A stretch of DNA of 64,000 bases. Origin: Nitrospira sp. Its GTDB lineage: Bacteria; Nitrospirota; Nitrospiria; Nitrospirales; Nitrospiraceae. The notes under the pieces were generated by a model, which had not been told where the DNA came from, ran no database searches, and saw only the letters and a program-made list of their open reading frames with translations. Each line of letters starts with the position of its first letter. The stretch's first letter is position 1. Shown here one piece after another: positions 25,274 through 35,130 of the stretch. Both the position numbers and the translations under genes were made by a program. The stretch covers positions 186,001 to 250,000 of the forward strand of contig JAURZE010000022.1 of NCBI GenBank assembly GCA_030653545.1, in the 5' to 3' direction.

Positions 25274-26368
25274 ATGATAAAACGCATTGATCTCATCGCC
25301 GGAGCCAGGCCCAACTTCATGAAGATCGCCCCGATCATCGACGCGCTGAAGGCAGCGGAGAAGCGGGGAGGGCCGCTGCGCTATCGCTTGATTCATACGG
25401 GGCAGCATTACGACCGGGCCATGTCCGGGAGCTTCTTTGAAGAACTCGGCATTCCCGATCCCGATATCAATCTAGAAGTCGGATCCGGCACACAAGCAGA
25501 GCAAACCGCCGGAATCATGGTCGCCTATGAAAAGGTCTTACTGAAGGACAAGAGCGATCTCTGCCTGGTAGTCGGCGACGTCACCTCGACCATGGCCTGC
25601 TCCATCGCAGCCCGCAAACTCGGCGTGCCGGTCGCCCACGTCGAAGGCGGCATCCGCTCCGGCGATTGGACCATGCCGGAAGAAATCAACCGCGTCGTCA
25701 CCGACTCCATCACCAACTGGTTCTTTACCACCAGCGAGACGGCCAACGAGAATCTCCGCCGCGCAGGAATCACCGACGATCGCATCTTCTTCGTCGGCAA
25801 TACCATGATTGATACCCTCTTGAAACAGATGCCACGGTTACGGCCGCCGGCCTGTTGGGACTCGCTCAAGCTGGAGCCGGGAAAGTATTTTGTCATTACT
25901 TTGCATCGCCCGGCGAACGTGGATGGAGAGCAACAGTTACTGCAACTCCTCCATGCCATCGCCGAAGGCACCCGTGGTTTACCGGTGGTGTTTCCGGTGC
26001 ATCCCAGGACGGCAAAGAACCTGCGCGACCTCGATAGCAAGACTCCACAACTCAACTACGTTGATCCGTTAGGCTATCTTGAATTTAACTACCTGGTGAA
26101 GCATGCGAAAGGTGTAATTACTGATTCGGGCGGCATCACCGAAGAGACCACGGTCCTCGGCATTCCGTGCCTCACCCTGCGTGACAACACCGAACGTCCG
26201 GAGACCATCACCATCGGCACTAATGAACTCATCGGCACCGACCCGAGCAAGCTGCCTCCGGCCTTAGCGCGATTGATGACAGGGCAGTGGAAGAAAGGCG
26301 CGATCCCTCCGAAGTGGGATGGAAAGGCGGCGGAGCGAATTGTGAATGAGCTAGAGCGGGTAGTGTAA
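25274..26368 (+). CDS. wecB: UDP-N-acetylglucosamine 2-epimerase (non-hydrolysing)
   Basis: 364 residues, GT-B-like fold. It interconverts UDP-GlcNAc and UDP-ManNAc for surface polysaccharide synthesis. The family motifs are GARPNFMKIAPI (residues 10-21), HTGQHYDRAMSG, VVGDVTSTMA, HVEGGIRSGDWTMPEEINR, TLHRPANVD, and ITDSGGITEETTVLGIPCLTLRDNTERPE with its catalytic Glu residues. Length is normal. A 3' fragment duplicate lies 2 kb upstream. No UDP-ManNAc dehydrogenase was seen in the window. Confidence 0.95.
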   Translation: MIKRIDLIAGARPNFMKIAPIIDALKAAEKRGGPLRYRLIHTGQHYDRAMSGSFFEELGIPDPDINLEVGSGTQAEQTAGIMVAYEKVLLKDKSDLCLVVGDVTSTMACSIAARKLGVPVAHVEGGIRSGDWTMPEEINRVVTDSITNWFFTTSETANENLRRAGITDDRIFFVGNTMIDTLLKQMPRLRPPACWDSLKLEPGKYFVITLHRPANVDGEQQLLQLLHAIAEGTRGLPVVFPVHPRTAKNLRDLDSKTPQLNYVDPLGYLEFNYLVKHAKGVITDSGGITEETTVLGIPCLTLRDNTERPETITIGTNELIGTDPSKLPPALARLMTGQWKKGAIPPKWDGKAAERIVNELERVV

Positions 26369-26455
26369 AGGGATCGTGCGATGTTTCCCTAAAGAGAATT
26401 TCGGAGAGAACCCACCCGCCATCATTTCTGGGCCGCCCTTGATCGGCATGACTTA

Positions 26456-27757
26456 ATGCACTTCGTCCAATCCAGTTACCTCAAGCTGCTTGATTATTTT
26501 CGTATTTCGAATGCGTTCTCACGGAATGTTGCCCTTCTTTTCTTCTCTAATACCCTTAACAATCTTGCAATGTTCATAGCTAACGTCGCCGTAGCTCGAA
26601 ACTATAGCCATGAAGAATTCGGGTTATTTTCGATAGCTGCCACGATCGCCCTCACCACCTTCAGCATCTCAGAGTTCGGCATGAACCTCACAATGGTTCG
26701 GCTCTATAAGCTTCATATAGAAGAAAAAGAGAAAGCAGCGGCAATCCTCGCCTGCAATCTTTACTTCAAGATAGTTGTAGTTGGACTCTTGATTGGTGTG
26801 TCTTTGGTTTTCGGCCACAGCCTCTCACAGCTCTTTGCAAAGACGGCTGATCACAGCCTAATGCTGGGAATAGCACTCACGACTGGTGGGATCCTCGGTT
26901 TCTGGAGTTACGCAAAGGGGTTCTTTCAGATCCATGAACAGTTCCAGCAGATCGCCACTCTGACGATAGGATATGCACTTCTTAGACTACTGATGATCGG
27001 CGGAATCCTCTCTCTTCCAGCTACCCTTTCCCCTGAACTTCTTTTTGGCATCGTCTACTTGGGACCATTGCTGGTTGTACTTATTTATGGGTACTCCATT
27101 ATTGGTCGAGCGATTAACATCACCGCGCTTAAGGCAAGAGAGCTTTTTAGCGCACTTCAGGAAAGCCTCAGTTACTCGAAATGGGTAGCTGCCTCTGGGA
27201 TCTCATTTGTCTTGATTCAACAAAGTACTATCTTCATGACCGCCACCCTTGGCGATCTGAAACAAGTTGCACTCCTGAATGCGGCATTACTATTTACCTC
27301 CGTATTTTCTTTGCTTAATGACTCGTGGCAACAAGTAGCCTTTCCAAAAATCGCCGGTTTAACGAAAGACACAATCGCATCATATAGAGCAAGAGTGTTT
27401 CAAATACTTCCCTGGTTCTTCTTGTTCTCTATACTGGTGATCGCCTCTCTATCAGTCGTGATGTCGTTCACCCTCGGACCTCAATACGGGGACTCCATTC
27501 CACTTTTCTGGGTTACTAGTCTTGGAACCGCAACCACTATCGCATTTGGCTTCTTTTCAATCTTAATGCATTCTATTAATAGGCCACAGATCTCTTTCTA
27601 TGTAAATCTCTTCACATTGGCAATGGTAGTTTCAATTGGAAGCGAGTTGATGATCAAAATAGGGTTATTAGGGTTGCTCGGTTGGTATGCATTTTCCATA
27701 GCCACAGGAGAACTTGTAAAGTCTCTACTTATAAGCAGACTCACACGAGCGCTCTGA
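26456..27757 (+). CDS. Wzx-type oligosaccharide flippase
   Basis: 433 residues with about 12 hydrophobic segments and the N-terminal pattern FSRNVALLFFSNTLNNLAMFIANVAVARNYSHEEFGLFSIAATIAL. This is typical of polysaccharide biosynthesis proteins of the MOP superfamily. It should flip the lipid-linked repeat unit across the inner membrane. From here to about 35.1 kb the DNA is visibly more A/T-rich than the flanks, with many AT-ending codons, which suggests acquisition by transfer. No clear ribosome-binding site precedes the ATG. Confidence 0.85.
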   Translation: MHFVQSSYLKLLDYFRISNAFSRNVALLFFSNTLNNLAMFIANVAVARNYSHEEFGLFSIAATIALTTFSISEFGMNLTMVRLYKLHIEEKEKAAAILACNLYFKIVVVGLLIGVSLVFGHSLSQLFAKTADHSLMLGIALTTGGILGFWSYAKGFFQIHEQFQQIATLTIGYALLRLLMIGGILSLPATLSPELLFGIVYLGPLLVVLIYGYSIIGRAINITALKARELFSALQESLSYSKWVAASGISFVLIQQSTIFMTATLGDLKQVALLNAALLFTSVFSLLNDSWQQVAFPKIAGLTKDTIASYRARVFQILPWFFLFSILVIASLSVVMSFTLGPQYGDSIPLFWVTSLGTATTIAFGFFSILMHSINRPQISFYVNLFTLAMVVSIGSELMIKIGLLGLLGWYAFSIATGELVKSLLISRLTRAL

Positions 27758-27802
27758 CGCATCACAAATGCCAGCAAAGTCTAAATCCTGGTTTGGGTCT
27801 AG

Positions 27803-29230
27803 ATGACAAGCTCTAAAACCGCCCCTATGTTAGAAAACAATCAGAATTATATGCCCCGCAGCTTCCAGCTAGCTTTGCCGTTGGCTTGCCTTTCAGCCAT
27901 CGCTTCGATAGCCCATTTACTTTCGACCGATGAATTCTCGGTGCCTATCCTGCTCGTCCTTTGCGGCGGACTTGGATTCTTCTTGGCAAAACTGTTAGAA
28001 AACGCTTCTTCCGCTAGCAGCACACTTGCTTCACGTATATTCCTTCTAAGTTATTCTCTAAACGTGCTAGTCGTTTTCGCGCTCTACTATTACTATCTAG
28101 CTGATCATGGCACCACATTTTTGGCGACAGAATTGAATCCACATGATGATGCACACTTTCATCACATCGGAACCACAATTGCGAGGGACTGGATTGATGG
28201 TACGTCGAGAAGCCAGATACCACTTAAAGGCTATACGTATAAAGGTTACCCTTTACTCCTGGGAGGAATCTATTATTTCGCCAATCTGTTCGGCGATATG
28301 AGTCCAATTGCTCCACGTATCGTGAATGCGATGTGCGGCGGTCTCCTGAGTGCGGCAGTGTTTAGTCTAGCGAACTTATCATATAACTCCACCGTTGCTA
28401 TCAGGGCTGCAATTTTGGCGATCTTCTTCCCTACTTTCTGGCTCTACTCTGGGAACACGTTACGCGACATCATAATTGCACTTCTTGTCACAGTGTCGAC
28501 AATACTTGTCCTAAAATTGCAGCGCGCTACAACTGGAGTTTCACGACTAACTTTATTTGCAGCATTTGCTTTCGCACTCTTAGGAGTATTCCTCCTTAGG
28601 AGCTCAACATTCTTTGCTCTAGTTGCAGCCGTGACTGTCTACTTTGGCGTATTCGCTAAGAGCCTCCTTTCAAAAGCGCTTCTCGTTGGCACTTCACTAA
28701 TATTGTTAGCGGTCGGATTTCTTTATGGAAAAGAACTTGGTGCGCCCCCACCTGAGAGCTTGCTGGGGCAGCCTGACCACTACACTGAAATGGTAGTGAC
28801 AAGCGCATCTAAAGAGTCTTTGGCTATACGCTACATATATAAGGCGCCCGCATATCTATTCCTACCTCTTAACGCAGTCTATACAGCATTTGCCCCGGTC
28901 CCTCCGATCAAGAGCACTTATCTTCCTCACGTTATTGAGGGACTTGGAGCTATTGTGTGGTACTTCTGCATTCCTTTCTGGGCACTTGGTATGTACTACG
29001 GCCTACGGAGCAGGCAATCGATACTGCCTGTACTCGTTACACTTGTCCTTTTCGTGGCGATTGCAACCATAGCTGCGAGTGCGCGACACAAAACCCTGTT
29101 TCAGGGACTGGCACTTGTGCATGTGGCCGAGGCATCTATGCGCTTGACGGGGCGAGTAATGTCAATCAATTTATTGGTTTCATTAATACTATGCGTGCTA
29201 GCGGTTATATATATGTTCCTTAAGTTCTAA
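27803..29230 (+). CDS. GT-C-like polytopic membrane protein (possible polymerase or glycosyltransferase)
   Basis: 475 residues with about 11 hydrophobic segments. The first large periplasmic loop has an acidic motif (ELNPHDDAHFHHIG near residue 115) followed by PLLLGGIYYFANLFGD and an RxI/N helix, the layout of family 39-like GT-C enzymes. The sequence is too diverged to separate a glycosyltransferase from a Wzy-type repeat-unit polymerase. No other Wzy candidate occurs in the locus, so it could be the polymerase. It is part of the AT-rich segment. Confidence 0.6.
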   Translation: MTSSKTAPMLENNQNYMPRSFQLALPLACLSAIASIAHLLSTDEFSVPILLVLCGGLGFFLAKLLENASSASSTLASRIFLLSYSLNVLVVFALYYYYLADHGTTFLATELNPHDDAHFHHIGTTIARDWIDGTSRSQIPLKGYTYKGYPLLLGGIYYFANLFGDMSPIAPRIVNAMCGGLLSAAVFSLANLSYNSTVAIRAAILAIFFPTFWLYSGNTLRDIIIALLVTVSTILVLKLQRATTGVSRLTLFAAFAFALLGVFLLRSSTFFALVAAVTVYFGVFAKSLLSKALLVGTSLILLAVGFLYGKELGAPPPESLLGQPDHYTEMVVTSASKESLAIRYIYKAPAYLFLPLNAVYTAFAPVPPIKSTYLPHVIEGLGAIVWYFCIPFWALGMYYGLRSRQSILPVLVTLVLFVAIATIAASARHKTLFQGLALVHVAEASMRLTGRVMSINLLVSLILCVLAVIYMFLKF

Positions 29231-29331
29231 CTGCGACGGCTTAGATAGTCCTAGGCATAGGTAGTGAGTCTAGTAAGTGGTCCAACCCTTCATTCAATCT
29301 AGGGGATACTGATAATGAATGGTGATATACC

Positions 29332-30459
29332 ATGACAATTAGGCTAGCCATGGTATCAACATTTCCGGAGGCTCCGAGTATCGTTCGCGGAGGCGTCGAA
29401 AGCGTAGCGTACTGTTTAACTGAAGGCTTACGATCCCTCAATGAATTCGAAATACACATCATTGCACCTTGCTCAAAACACAAACCAGGAATCGAGCAGC
29501 GTGATGGAATGACTTTACACTGGTTGCAGGCGGATAAGCTTCCAGGCTTTATCAGTTACTGGACTTCATTCCGCAAAGCGATTCATCGTTGCCTGAATGA
29601 AATCAAGCCAGACATTACACACTTCCAAGGCAGCGGCGGATGGACGCTGGGATACAATGCCCCATACGTATTCACCATACACGGCATTGCAGAACGAGAC
29701 ATTCTTTTTCAGGGCGGGCCCATGCTATCGATTAGGAAGAACACCATTGCGCTTATCGAACGACAGGGGCGGAAGCGGTCGCCCCATACTATTTTAATTA
29801 GCCCTTATGTCTCAAAGGAGCTTGGCAGTCAGATTGGTGGGAAACAGTGGAACATCGACAACCCAGTCACAGATGATTTCTTCAAGGTCCAAAGAGCGCG
29901 CACGGGACCGCGCATTCTTTATGTAGGAAGAATTAGTGAGCGTAAGAACGTGATCGGATTGCTCCGGAGCTTTTCTCAACTGCTGAGGATTCAACCATCA
30001 GCTCACCTGCTCCTTGCAGGAGACGCAGAAGAACCAGGCTACAGAATTCGCTGCATGGAATGCGTGAGAAAGCTTGGAATGGAAGAGAATGTTCAGTTTC
30101 TTGGGAATGTGGATAGACCAACACTTCTTGAGCAATTATCTCGCGCAAGCTGCTTGATCCTTATCTCCAAGCAGGAGACCGCACCAATGATAGTGATGGA
30201 GGCCATGGCTGCTGGTGTGCCAGTAGTCGCATCCAATATCTGCGGCCTTCCTTACATGATTGACGATGGGAGAACTGGCTATCTGGTTGATCCCAGCAAT
30301 GAAGCGGAAATAGTCGATCGGCTCTTGAAGTTGCTCTCAAACCCTGTGTTATCAGCTCAAATGGGTGAGGCTGCCCGGGAGGTCGCCTACGAGCGATTTC
30401 ACGCAAACGTGATCGCACAGAAGACTCTTGCAGTGTATCGGGAAGCCTTAGGCCAGTAA
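29332..30459 (+). CDS. Glycosyltransferase family 4
   Basis: 375 residues, GT-B fold, cytoplasmic. The N-terminal domain opens MTIRLAMVSTFPEAPSIVRGGVESVAYCL (glycine-rich acceptor loop). The donor domain has YVGRISERKNVIGLLRSF, LLAGDAEEPGY, and ISKQETAPMIVMEAMAAGVPVVASN (E-x7-E motif). It transfers a sugar from a nucleotide donor to the growing lipid-linked unit. Specificity is unknown. It precedes the DUF4091 gene by 10 bp. Confidence 0.9.
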   Translation: MTIRLAMVSTFPEAPSIVRGGVESVAYCLTEGLRSLNEFEIHIIAPCSKHKPGIEQRDGMTLHWLQADKLPGFISYWTSFRKAIHRCLNEIKPDITHFQGSGGWTLGYNAPYVFTIHGIAERDILFQGGPMLSIRKNTIALIERQGRKRSPHTILISPYVSKELGSQIGGKQWNIDNPVTDDFFKVQRARTGPRILYVGRISERKNVIGLLRSFSQLLRIQPSAHLLLAGDAEEPGYRIRCMECVRKLGMEENVQFLGNVDRPTLLEQLSRASCLILISKQETAPMIVMEAMAAGVPVVASNICGLPYMIDDGRTGYLVDPSNEAEIVDRLLKLLSNPVLSAQMGEAAREVAYERFHANVIAQKTLAVYREALGQ

Positions 30460-30469
30460 GGATACGTCA

Positions 30470-32845
30470 ATGAACATTTCTTCAGCTATTCCATGGCTGC
30501 TCGCGATACAGCAGAGATTCGCCTTTGGCAACAACTCTCTGAGCAGAATACCTTCCCACACCTTTACTACATTAACTACATTCTGCTGGATCGCGGCTTT
30601 ATCTGACCCGGCCTTCGCCAAGGATCTTGCTATTGGCAAATCCTACACTTTTGACCCTATACCCAACTATGCCCTCACACGGGACGAACAAGATTCGAAA
30701 CAACTTACCGATGGAGAATATACGATCGGGCGGTTCTGGACATCGAAAACTACCGTAGGGTGGCAGGAGACCGGTCCTATTAAGATTGAAATCGACCTGA
30801 CCAAGCCCTCTACTGTAAGTAAAATTTGCATTAATACTGCCCGTGGGATTCATGCCGCTGTCTCGTTTCCGGAACGCGTAGAAATGTTTTTATCGCTAGA
30901 CCATGCTAGCTATGCATATGCGGGAAACTTGATGCGGGGACAAGATCATGGAGACGGTGATTATTCAGTAAAAACGTTTTGCTCAAAAGTAGTTTCGATC
31001 GACGCTCGGCACGTGTGGATATTCATCCATCCTAGAGGTCCATTTACATTCGTTGACGAGATTAGGATATTCGGGGCGGACGGACGTTCAAGCGCTAGAA
31101 CCGACTATGCTTTGCAACGAGAGAACGTTCCAGAAACTGACAAACAACTTTCCCAGATCGGAACTTCAGCAAGCAGCTTATCCTTTGCATCTCATCGTCT
31201 CTTGGCGACCTTAGAAAAGTGGACAACAAGAGGAGTCCCTCCTACCGCCTCGATCAACCACATTCGCGCACTCGTCTCACGCCTTGACAACGACTCTTTT
31301 GCTGATGAAGCGGAAATACAATCACTTGAAAAAGACATACGCTTGTCTCACACGGCTGCTCTTAGAGAAAAGTATAAAGAACCTATTGTGATTTGGCGCG
31401 ATCATCCGTGGGTAGGCTTTACAGCTTTAGACACCCCCACCATACAGCAAACAAATTTGGGATGGTGGACGCTCGATCTTCTGAAGCGAGGTACGTACTC
31501 TGAAACCATAAACCTCACGAACGCGTCAGCGACTCCACAGACAATACACGTTGCGGCACAAGTCGATTCGGCTGGGCACACCGCCCCAAGTGTCACGCTG
31601 CTAGAAGCACGCCCCATTTACACAGCGGGGGGTCAAGTTCGTGCGGACCCTCTCGTTCCTCTACACTCTGGAGAACTCGCTCTTAACCCAGGTGAGTCGA
31701 AGCAAATCTGGCTATCTATTTCTGCGCAAGATGCAGGACCCAACACATTTCCAGGAGTAATCACCTTTGACGCTCACACTGGCACTTCTTGGACCGCGAC
31801 AGTGCCTTTCCACATTCGAGTCTGGTCAGCAGAAATGCCTCTACGCCAAAATGTTATGGTGACAAATTGGGCATACTTAAATTGGCGGCCCATTGAGAAC
31901 AAACAAGATAAAGCCGTCCAAGACCTTGTAAGTCACCACACTAACCTTTTCGCTCTTCACCCTGCACATCTTCCCTGGCCAAGAATTTCCAAGGACCGCT
32001 GGAGCATTGATTACACAGAATTCGACAAAGTAATTGATCGTTATCAGAAGACAGACCGTTTTCTATTCTTCTTGGGCTTCAATGATACACGGCTCCGAAC
32101 CTTAAAGGGCGCAGCACCATTCAACACCCAAGAATGGGAGATGCTATTTACCAGATGGATAGCGGACTGGAGCAAACACCTATTGAGCAGGGGAATTGGC
32201 TATGAAAGCTTTTTCTTTTATCCGGTTGACGAGCCAAATAGTGCAGAACAAGAAGGTGTCCTGTATGAGACGGCGAGATTAATCAAAGGTGTAAACCCTA
32301 ATCTGCAAACATACACTACACACACTGGTGCACCGACAGCCAACATTAGCCGACTTGTACCCGTAATAGATATTTTTCAAGTTCTCGTGAACCAGCTATC
32401 TGGCCCCTTTGCTAAAGCTGTCAAATCATCTAAGCGGGAGCTGTGGTCATACAGCGCTGGCGGTGGCGGCAAGGATGGAGACCCATTAGGGTTCTATCGC
32501 AGCCAGGCATGGAGGGCATTCCAAGTAGGCGCTACAGGGATCGGTTTTTGGGCCTATGCTGATACTGGGCCGATTGGCACTGCCTGGAATGACATTGACG
32601 GAACGCGGCCTGACTACTCTGTAATTTATGAGGGAGAAAACACCATCATTACTAGTAAGCGTTGGGAGGCATGGCGCGAAGGCGTTGAGGATTACGAGCT
32701 CCTCGTGCAGGCGAAACAAAAGCTAAATAACAATTTGGAGCAGACCGAATTTTGGCGTAAGCTTGACGAAGTTGTTGAACAACCAACTAATTACCAGAAA
32801 CTGCTATCAGCAAGGCGCTGGATGCTCGACATAGCCTCCAGATAA
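30470..32845 (+). CDS. DUF4091 glycoside-hydrolase-like secreted protein
   Basis: 791 residues. A hydrophobic segment near residues 34-50 ending in DPAFA resembles a signal peptide with a long lead. A discoidin/F5-8-type carbohydrate-binding domain follows (about 60-210, FVDEIRIFGADG), then a beta-sandwich and a TIM-barrel-like domain with FFFYPVDEPNSAEQE (likely catalytic acid residues) near residue 585. The DUF4091 tail is SKRWEAWREGVEDYELLVQAKQKL. It probably trims or remodels the exopolysaccharide in the periplasm. The substrate is unknown. It sits between two glycosyltransferase/acyltransferase groups in the AT-rich segment. Confidence 0.75.
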   Translation: MNISSAIPWLLAIQQRFAFGNNSLSRIPSHTFTTLTTFCWIAALSDPAFAKDLAIGKSYTFDPIPNYALTRDEQDSKQLTDGEYTIGRFWTSKTTVGWQETGPIKIEIDLTKPSTVSKICINTARGIHAAVSFPERVEMFLSLDHASYAYAGNLMRGQDHGDGDYSVKTFCSKVVSIDARHVWIFIHPRGPFTFVDEIRIFGADGRSSARTDYALQRENVPETDKQLSQIGTSASSLSFASHRLLATLEKWTTRGVPPTASINHIRALVSRLDNDSFADEAEIQSLEKDIRLSHTAALREKYKEPIVIWRDHPWVGFTALDTPTIQQTNLGWWTLDLLKRGTYSETINLTNASATPQTIHVAAQVDSAGHTAPSVTLLEARPIYTAGGQVRADPLVPLHSGELALNPGESKQIWLSISAQDAGPNTFPGVITFDAHTGTSWTATVPFHIRVWSAEMPLRQNVMVTNWAYLNWRPIENKQDKAVQDLVSHHTNLFALHPAHLPWPRISKDRWSIDYTEFDKVIDRYQKTDRFLFFLGFNDTRLRTLKGAAPFNTQEWEMLFTRWIADWSKHLLSRGIGYESFFFYPVDEPNSAEQEGVLYETARLIKGVNPNLQTYTTHTGAPTANISRLVPVIDIFQVLVNQLSGPFAKAVKSSKRELWSYSAGGGGKDGDPLGFYRSQAWRAFQVGATGIGFWAYADTGPIGTAWNDIDGTRPDYSVIYEGENTIITSKRWEAWREGVEDYELLVQAKQKLNNNLEQTEFWRKLDEVVEQPTNYQKLLSARRWMLDIASR

Positions 32846-33261
32846 CACATGTCCTTTGGGATCCAATAGATTGTCGGGTTGCAACATTTGCGAAAGATAG
32901 ACGTTGATTTGGCAGCCAGGTAACCCCGCCCTTCATAGATAGAGGGGCAGAGCTTGATAATAACCATGCAGAAACATATCAAGAAGAAGAGAAGCTTGTT
33001 GGAATTTGCGAAGCAACTCGGGATTATCAACCAAGAGAGCGCGACACAAGAGTTGCTCCACGCCACAGGCTCAGTAATTGTACCTCAGCAGGACATTGCC
33101 CTATGGTATTTAGACAAAGTCATGGCTGCAACCATGCCAGGAATCGTGCCCAACATCTTTGGAAGCTCCTACTGTAAAATTGTAACAAGCCGACTTTCCG
33201 ACAAGACCGCAACTACAAGAACTCGAACATTTAATTCGCCAGTAAAAGGCCTTTACTGAGC
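32846..33261 (+). other. Gap with doubtful 101-codon frame
   Basis: A 416-bp gap. The only sizeable plus-strand frame (32954-33259, starting MIITMQKHIKKKRSLLEFAKQ) has no recognised domain, no good ribosome-binding site and an unstructured C-terminus. It could be a small hypothetical gene or a decayed fragment. I see nothing else here. Confidence 0.35.
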
Positions 33262-33828
33262 ATGGTCCTATACCTTTTGGCATTACCTGCAAAGGTATTA
33301 GTCTTCTACAGCAAGCTGTATAGGCGCATTCATATGGCACTATTGCGGCCATTGTTTTGCAGACACGGAAGGAATTTTCGCTTCGATCCCTCTGGGTCTT
33401 ATTCATACGCAACTATCACTGTTGGTCATGATGTATTCATCGGAAAGGGAGCAGTTCTTACCTCCGCCCGTGGGATCACCTTAGGGAGTAAAGTAATGAT
33501 CGGGCCCGGAGTGATGATAATCGGCGGAGACCATAACATCGAGGTCGTTGGGCAATATATGTGCGATGTCTCAAACAAAGGACCGAAAGACGATCTACCT
33601 ATTGAGATTAAGGACGATGTCTGGATTGGAGCAGGCGCGATCATCCTTAAAGGTGTAACCATCGGTCGAGGAGCAGTGGTTGGGGCTGGAGCCGTGGTTA
33701 CACGAGATATTGATCCTTATTGCATCGCAATTGGTGTGCCTGCGAAAGTTTTAAGAAAAAGGTGGGATGAGGCCACCATTCGCAATCACGAAGCACTACT
33801 TACTAAGAACAAAATAGTGAACCAATAA
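33262..33828 (+). CDS. Hexapeptide-repeat acyltransferase
   Basis: 188 residues. A short hydrophobic N-terminus is followed by left-handed beta-helix hexapeptides (ITVGHDVFIGKGAVLTSARGITLGSKVMIGPG) and the conserved GGDHNIEVVGQ loop with the catalytic His. The C-terminal VTRDIDPYCIAIGVPAKVLRKRW is characteristic of sugar O-acetyltransferases (LacA/WbbJ/CysE superfamily). It probably acetylates a sugar of the repeat unit. Its stop overlaps the next start (TAATG), showing translational coupling. Confidence 0.88.
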   Translation: MVLYLLALPAKVLVFYSKLYRRIHMALLRPLFCRHGRNFRFDPSGSYSYATITVGHDVFIGKGAVLTSARGITLGSKVMIGPGVMIIGGDHNIEVVGQYMCDVSNKGPKDDLPIEIKDDVWIGAGAIILKGVTIGRGAVVGAGAVVTRDIDPYCIAIGVPAKVLRKRWDEATIRNHEALLTKNKIVNQ

Positions 33829-34898
33829 TGCCAAAACACAAAGTTATAATCGCAGGTGGCTATCCACCTCCTTTCGGAGGCATTACAGTTCATATCCAGC
33901 GCCTAGCGAATATCTTGAATCGGCACTATAAGGTGACGGTAGTTGACTTCTATGGTAAATCCAGCGCCACTGAGACACCCCAACACGCCATAGAATTATA
34001 TCGATTTAAGAGTTCTTCACTACGCGCCATGATCCGTGTCCTTCGTAAACTGTTTTTCGGATATGGAATTGTACATTTACATGTCTCATCCGGAAGCAAC
34101 GTGCTTCGCATACTGCCCTTCGTAGCAACAAAGATTTCAAAGAAACTGCTGCTCACAATACACGGGGGAAGCTTCACTGCCAGACTATCTGAGAAAAGCC
34201 CACTCTCCAGAACTTTGCTGCGTTGGACGCTGCATTTCTTCGACCGAATAATCTTAGTTAATCCAGAACAACAAAAAGCTATTGAAGGGCTTCGCATCCC
34301 GTCGAGCAAGATTGCAGTTATTCCCGCATACATTAGGGTAGAGGGAGGGGCATCGCGAAGCCTCGCCGAGAAACTCGCGGAAATCCGATCAGGAAACGAA
34401 GTCGTTTTGATTTCCTCTGGGTTCGGCCTTCCGCATTACGGTTACCATGAAATCATTCAAGCCTTGGCACGAACATACCAAGACAAGAAAATTGCTCTGA
34501 TTCTGGCGCTATACAACTCATTTGACAGCCAATATCTCAATGAACTGAACGATCTTGCGGCAACAATGGAGCACTTAGAGTATGTCGTCCTGCAAGATAC
34601 CCACCCCGACGAATTTAACTACATGCTAGGGCAATGCGACACGTACATTCGGGCAACAACTATGGATGGGGATTCCGTCGCAGTAAGGGAAGCTCTACAG
34701 CATGGATTAAAAGTTATTTGTTCGGATTGTGTTGCAAGACCAAGTGGCACAGCCCTCTTTCGCTGTAAATCCGTGGAAAGCCTATCAGAACAGCTGCGGG
34801 TGGCAAACGACTCACTAGGCCAGAAGGTGCAGCCGCAACATGACAACGCTAAAGAATTGATGGATATCTACCAAACAGTATGCCACTCGAAGCCATAG
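33828..34898 (+). CDS. Glycosyltransferase family 4-like
   Basis: 356 residues. The opening is KVIIAGGYPPPFGGITVHIQRLANIL (GT-B glycine loop), with IVHLHVSSGSNVLRILP, then RIILVNPEQQKAIEGL at the domain junction. The donor domain is less conserved: YIRATTMDGDSVAVREALQHGLKVICSD replaces the usual E-x7-E. It is likely an inverting or retaining sugar transferase of unknown specificity. It overlaps the acyltransferase by 1 bp and is the last gene of the AT-rich segment. Confidence 0.82.
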   Translation: MPKHKVIIAGGYPPPFGGITVHIQRLANILNRHYKVTVVDFYGKSSATETPQHAIELYRFKSSSLRAMIRVLRKLFFGYGIVHLHVSSGSNVLRILPFVATKISKKLLLTIHGGSFTARLSEKSPLSRTLLRWTLHFFDRIILVNPEQQKAIEGLRIPSSKIAVIPAYIRVEGGASRSLAEKLAEIRSGNEVVLISSGFGLPHYGYHEIIQALARTYQDKKIALILALYNSFDSQYLNELNDLAATMEHLEYVVLQDTHPDEFNYMLGQCDTYIRATTMDGDSVAVREALQHGLKVICSDCVARPSGTALFRCKSVESLSEQLRVANDSLGQKVQPQHDNAKELMDIYQTVCHSKP

Positions 34899-35130
34899 GC
34901 AGCCTCTTAGGATATTGCCTACTATTTCTTGGCCTCTATAGCCCCATCGAAAAGCGAGGTAGCCTTGGCCTACATAAGCACAAGAAACGGTTGCTGCCGA
35001 CCCATAGATGCCATCCATTAATTCAAGAATCACAAACCCGTATCGAAATAGCGCATACGATGTCGACATTTTAAGATATCCTGGGATTATCCTTAACCCA
35101 CGTGGGTTACATCTGGGAGCGAGAATATCA

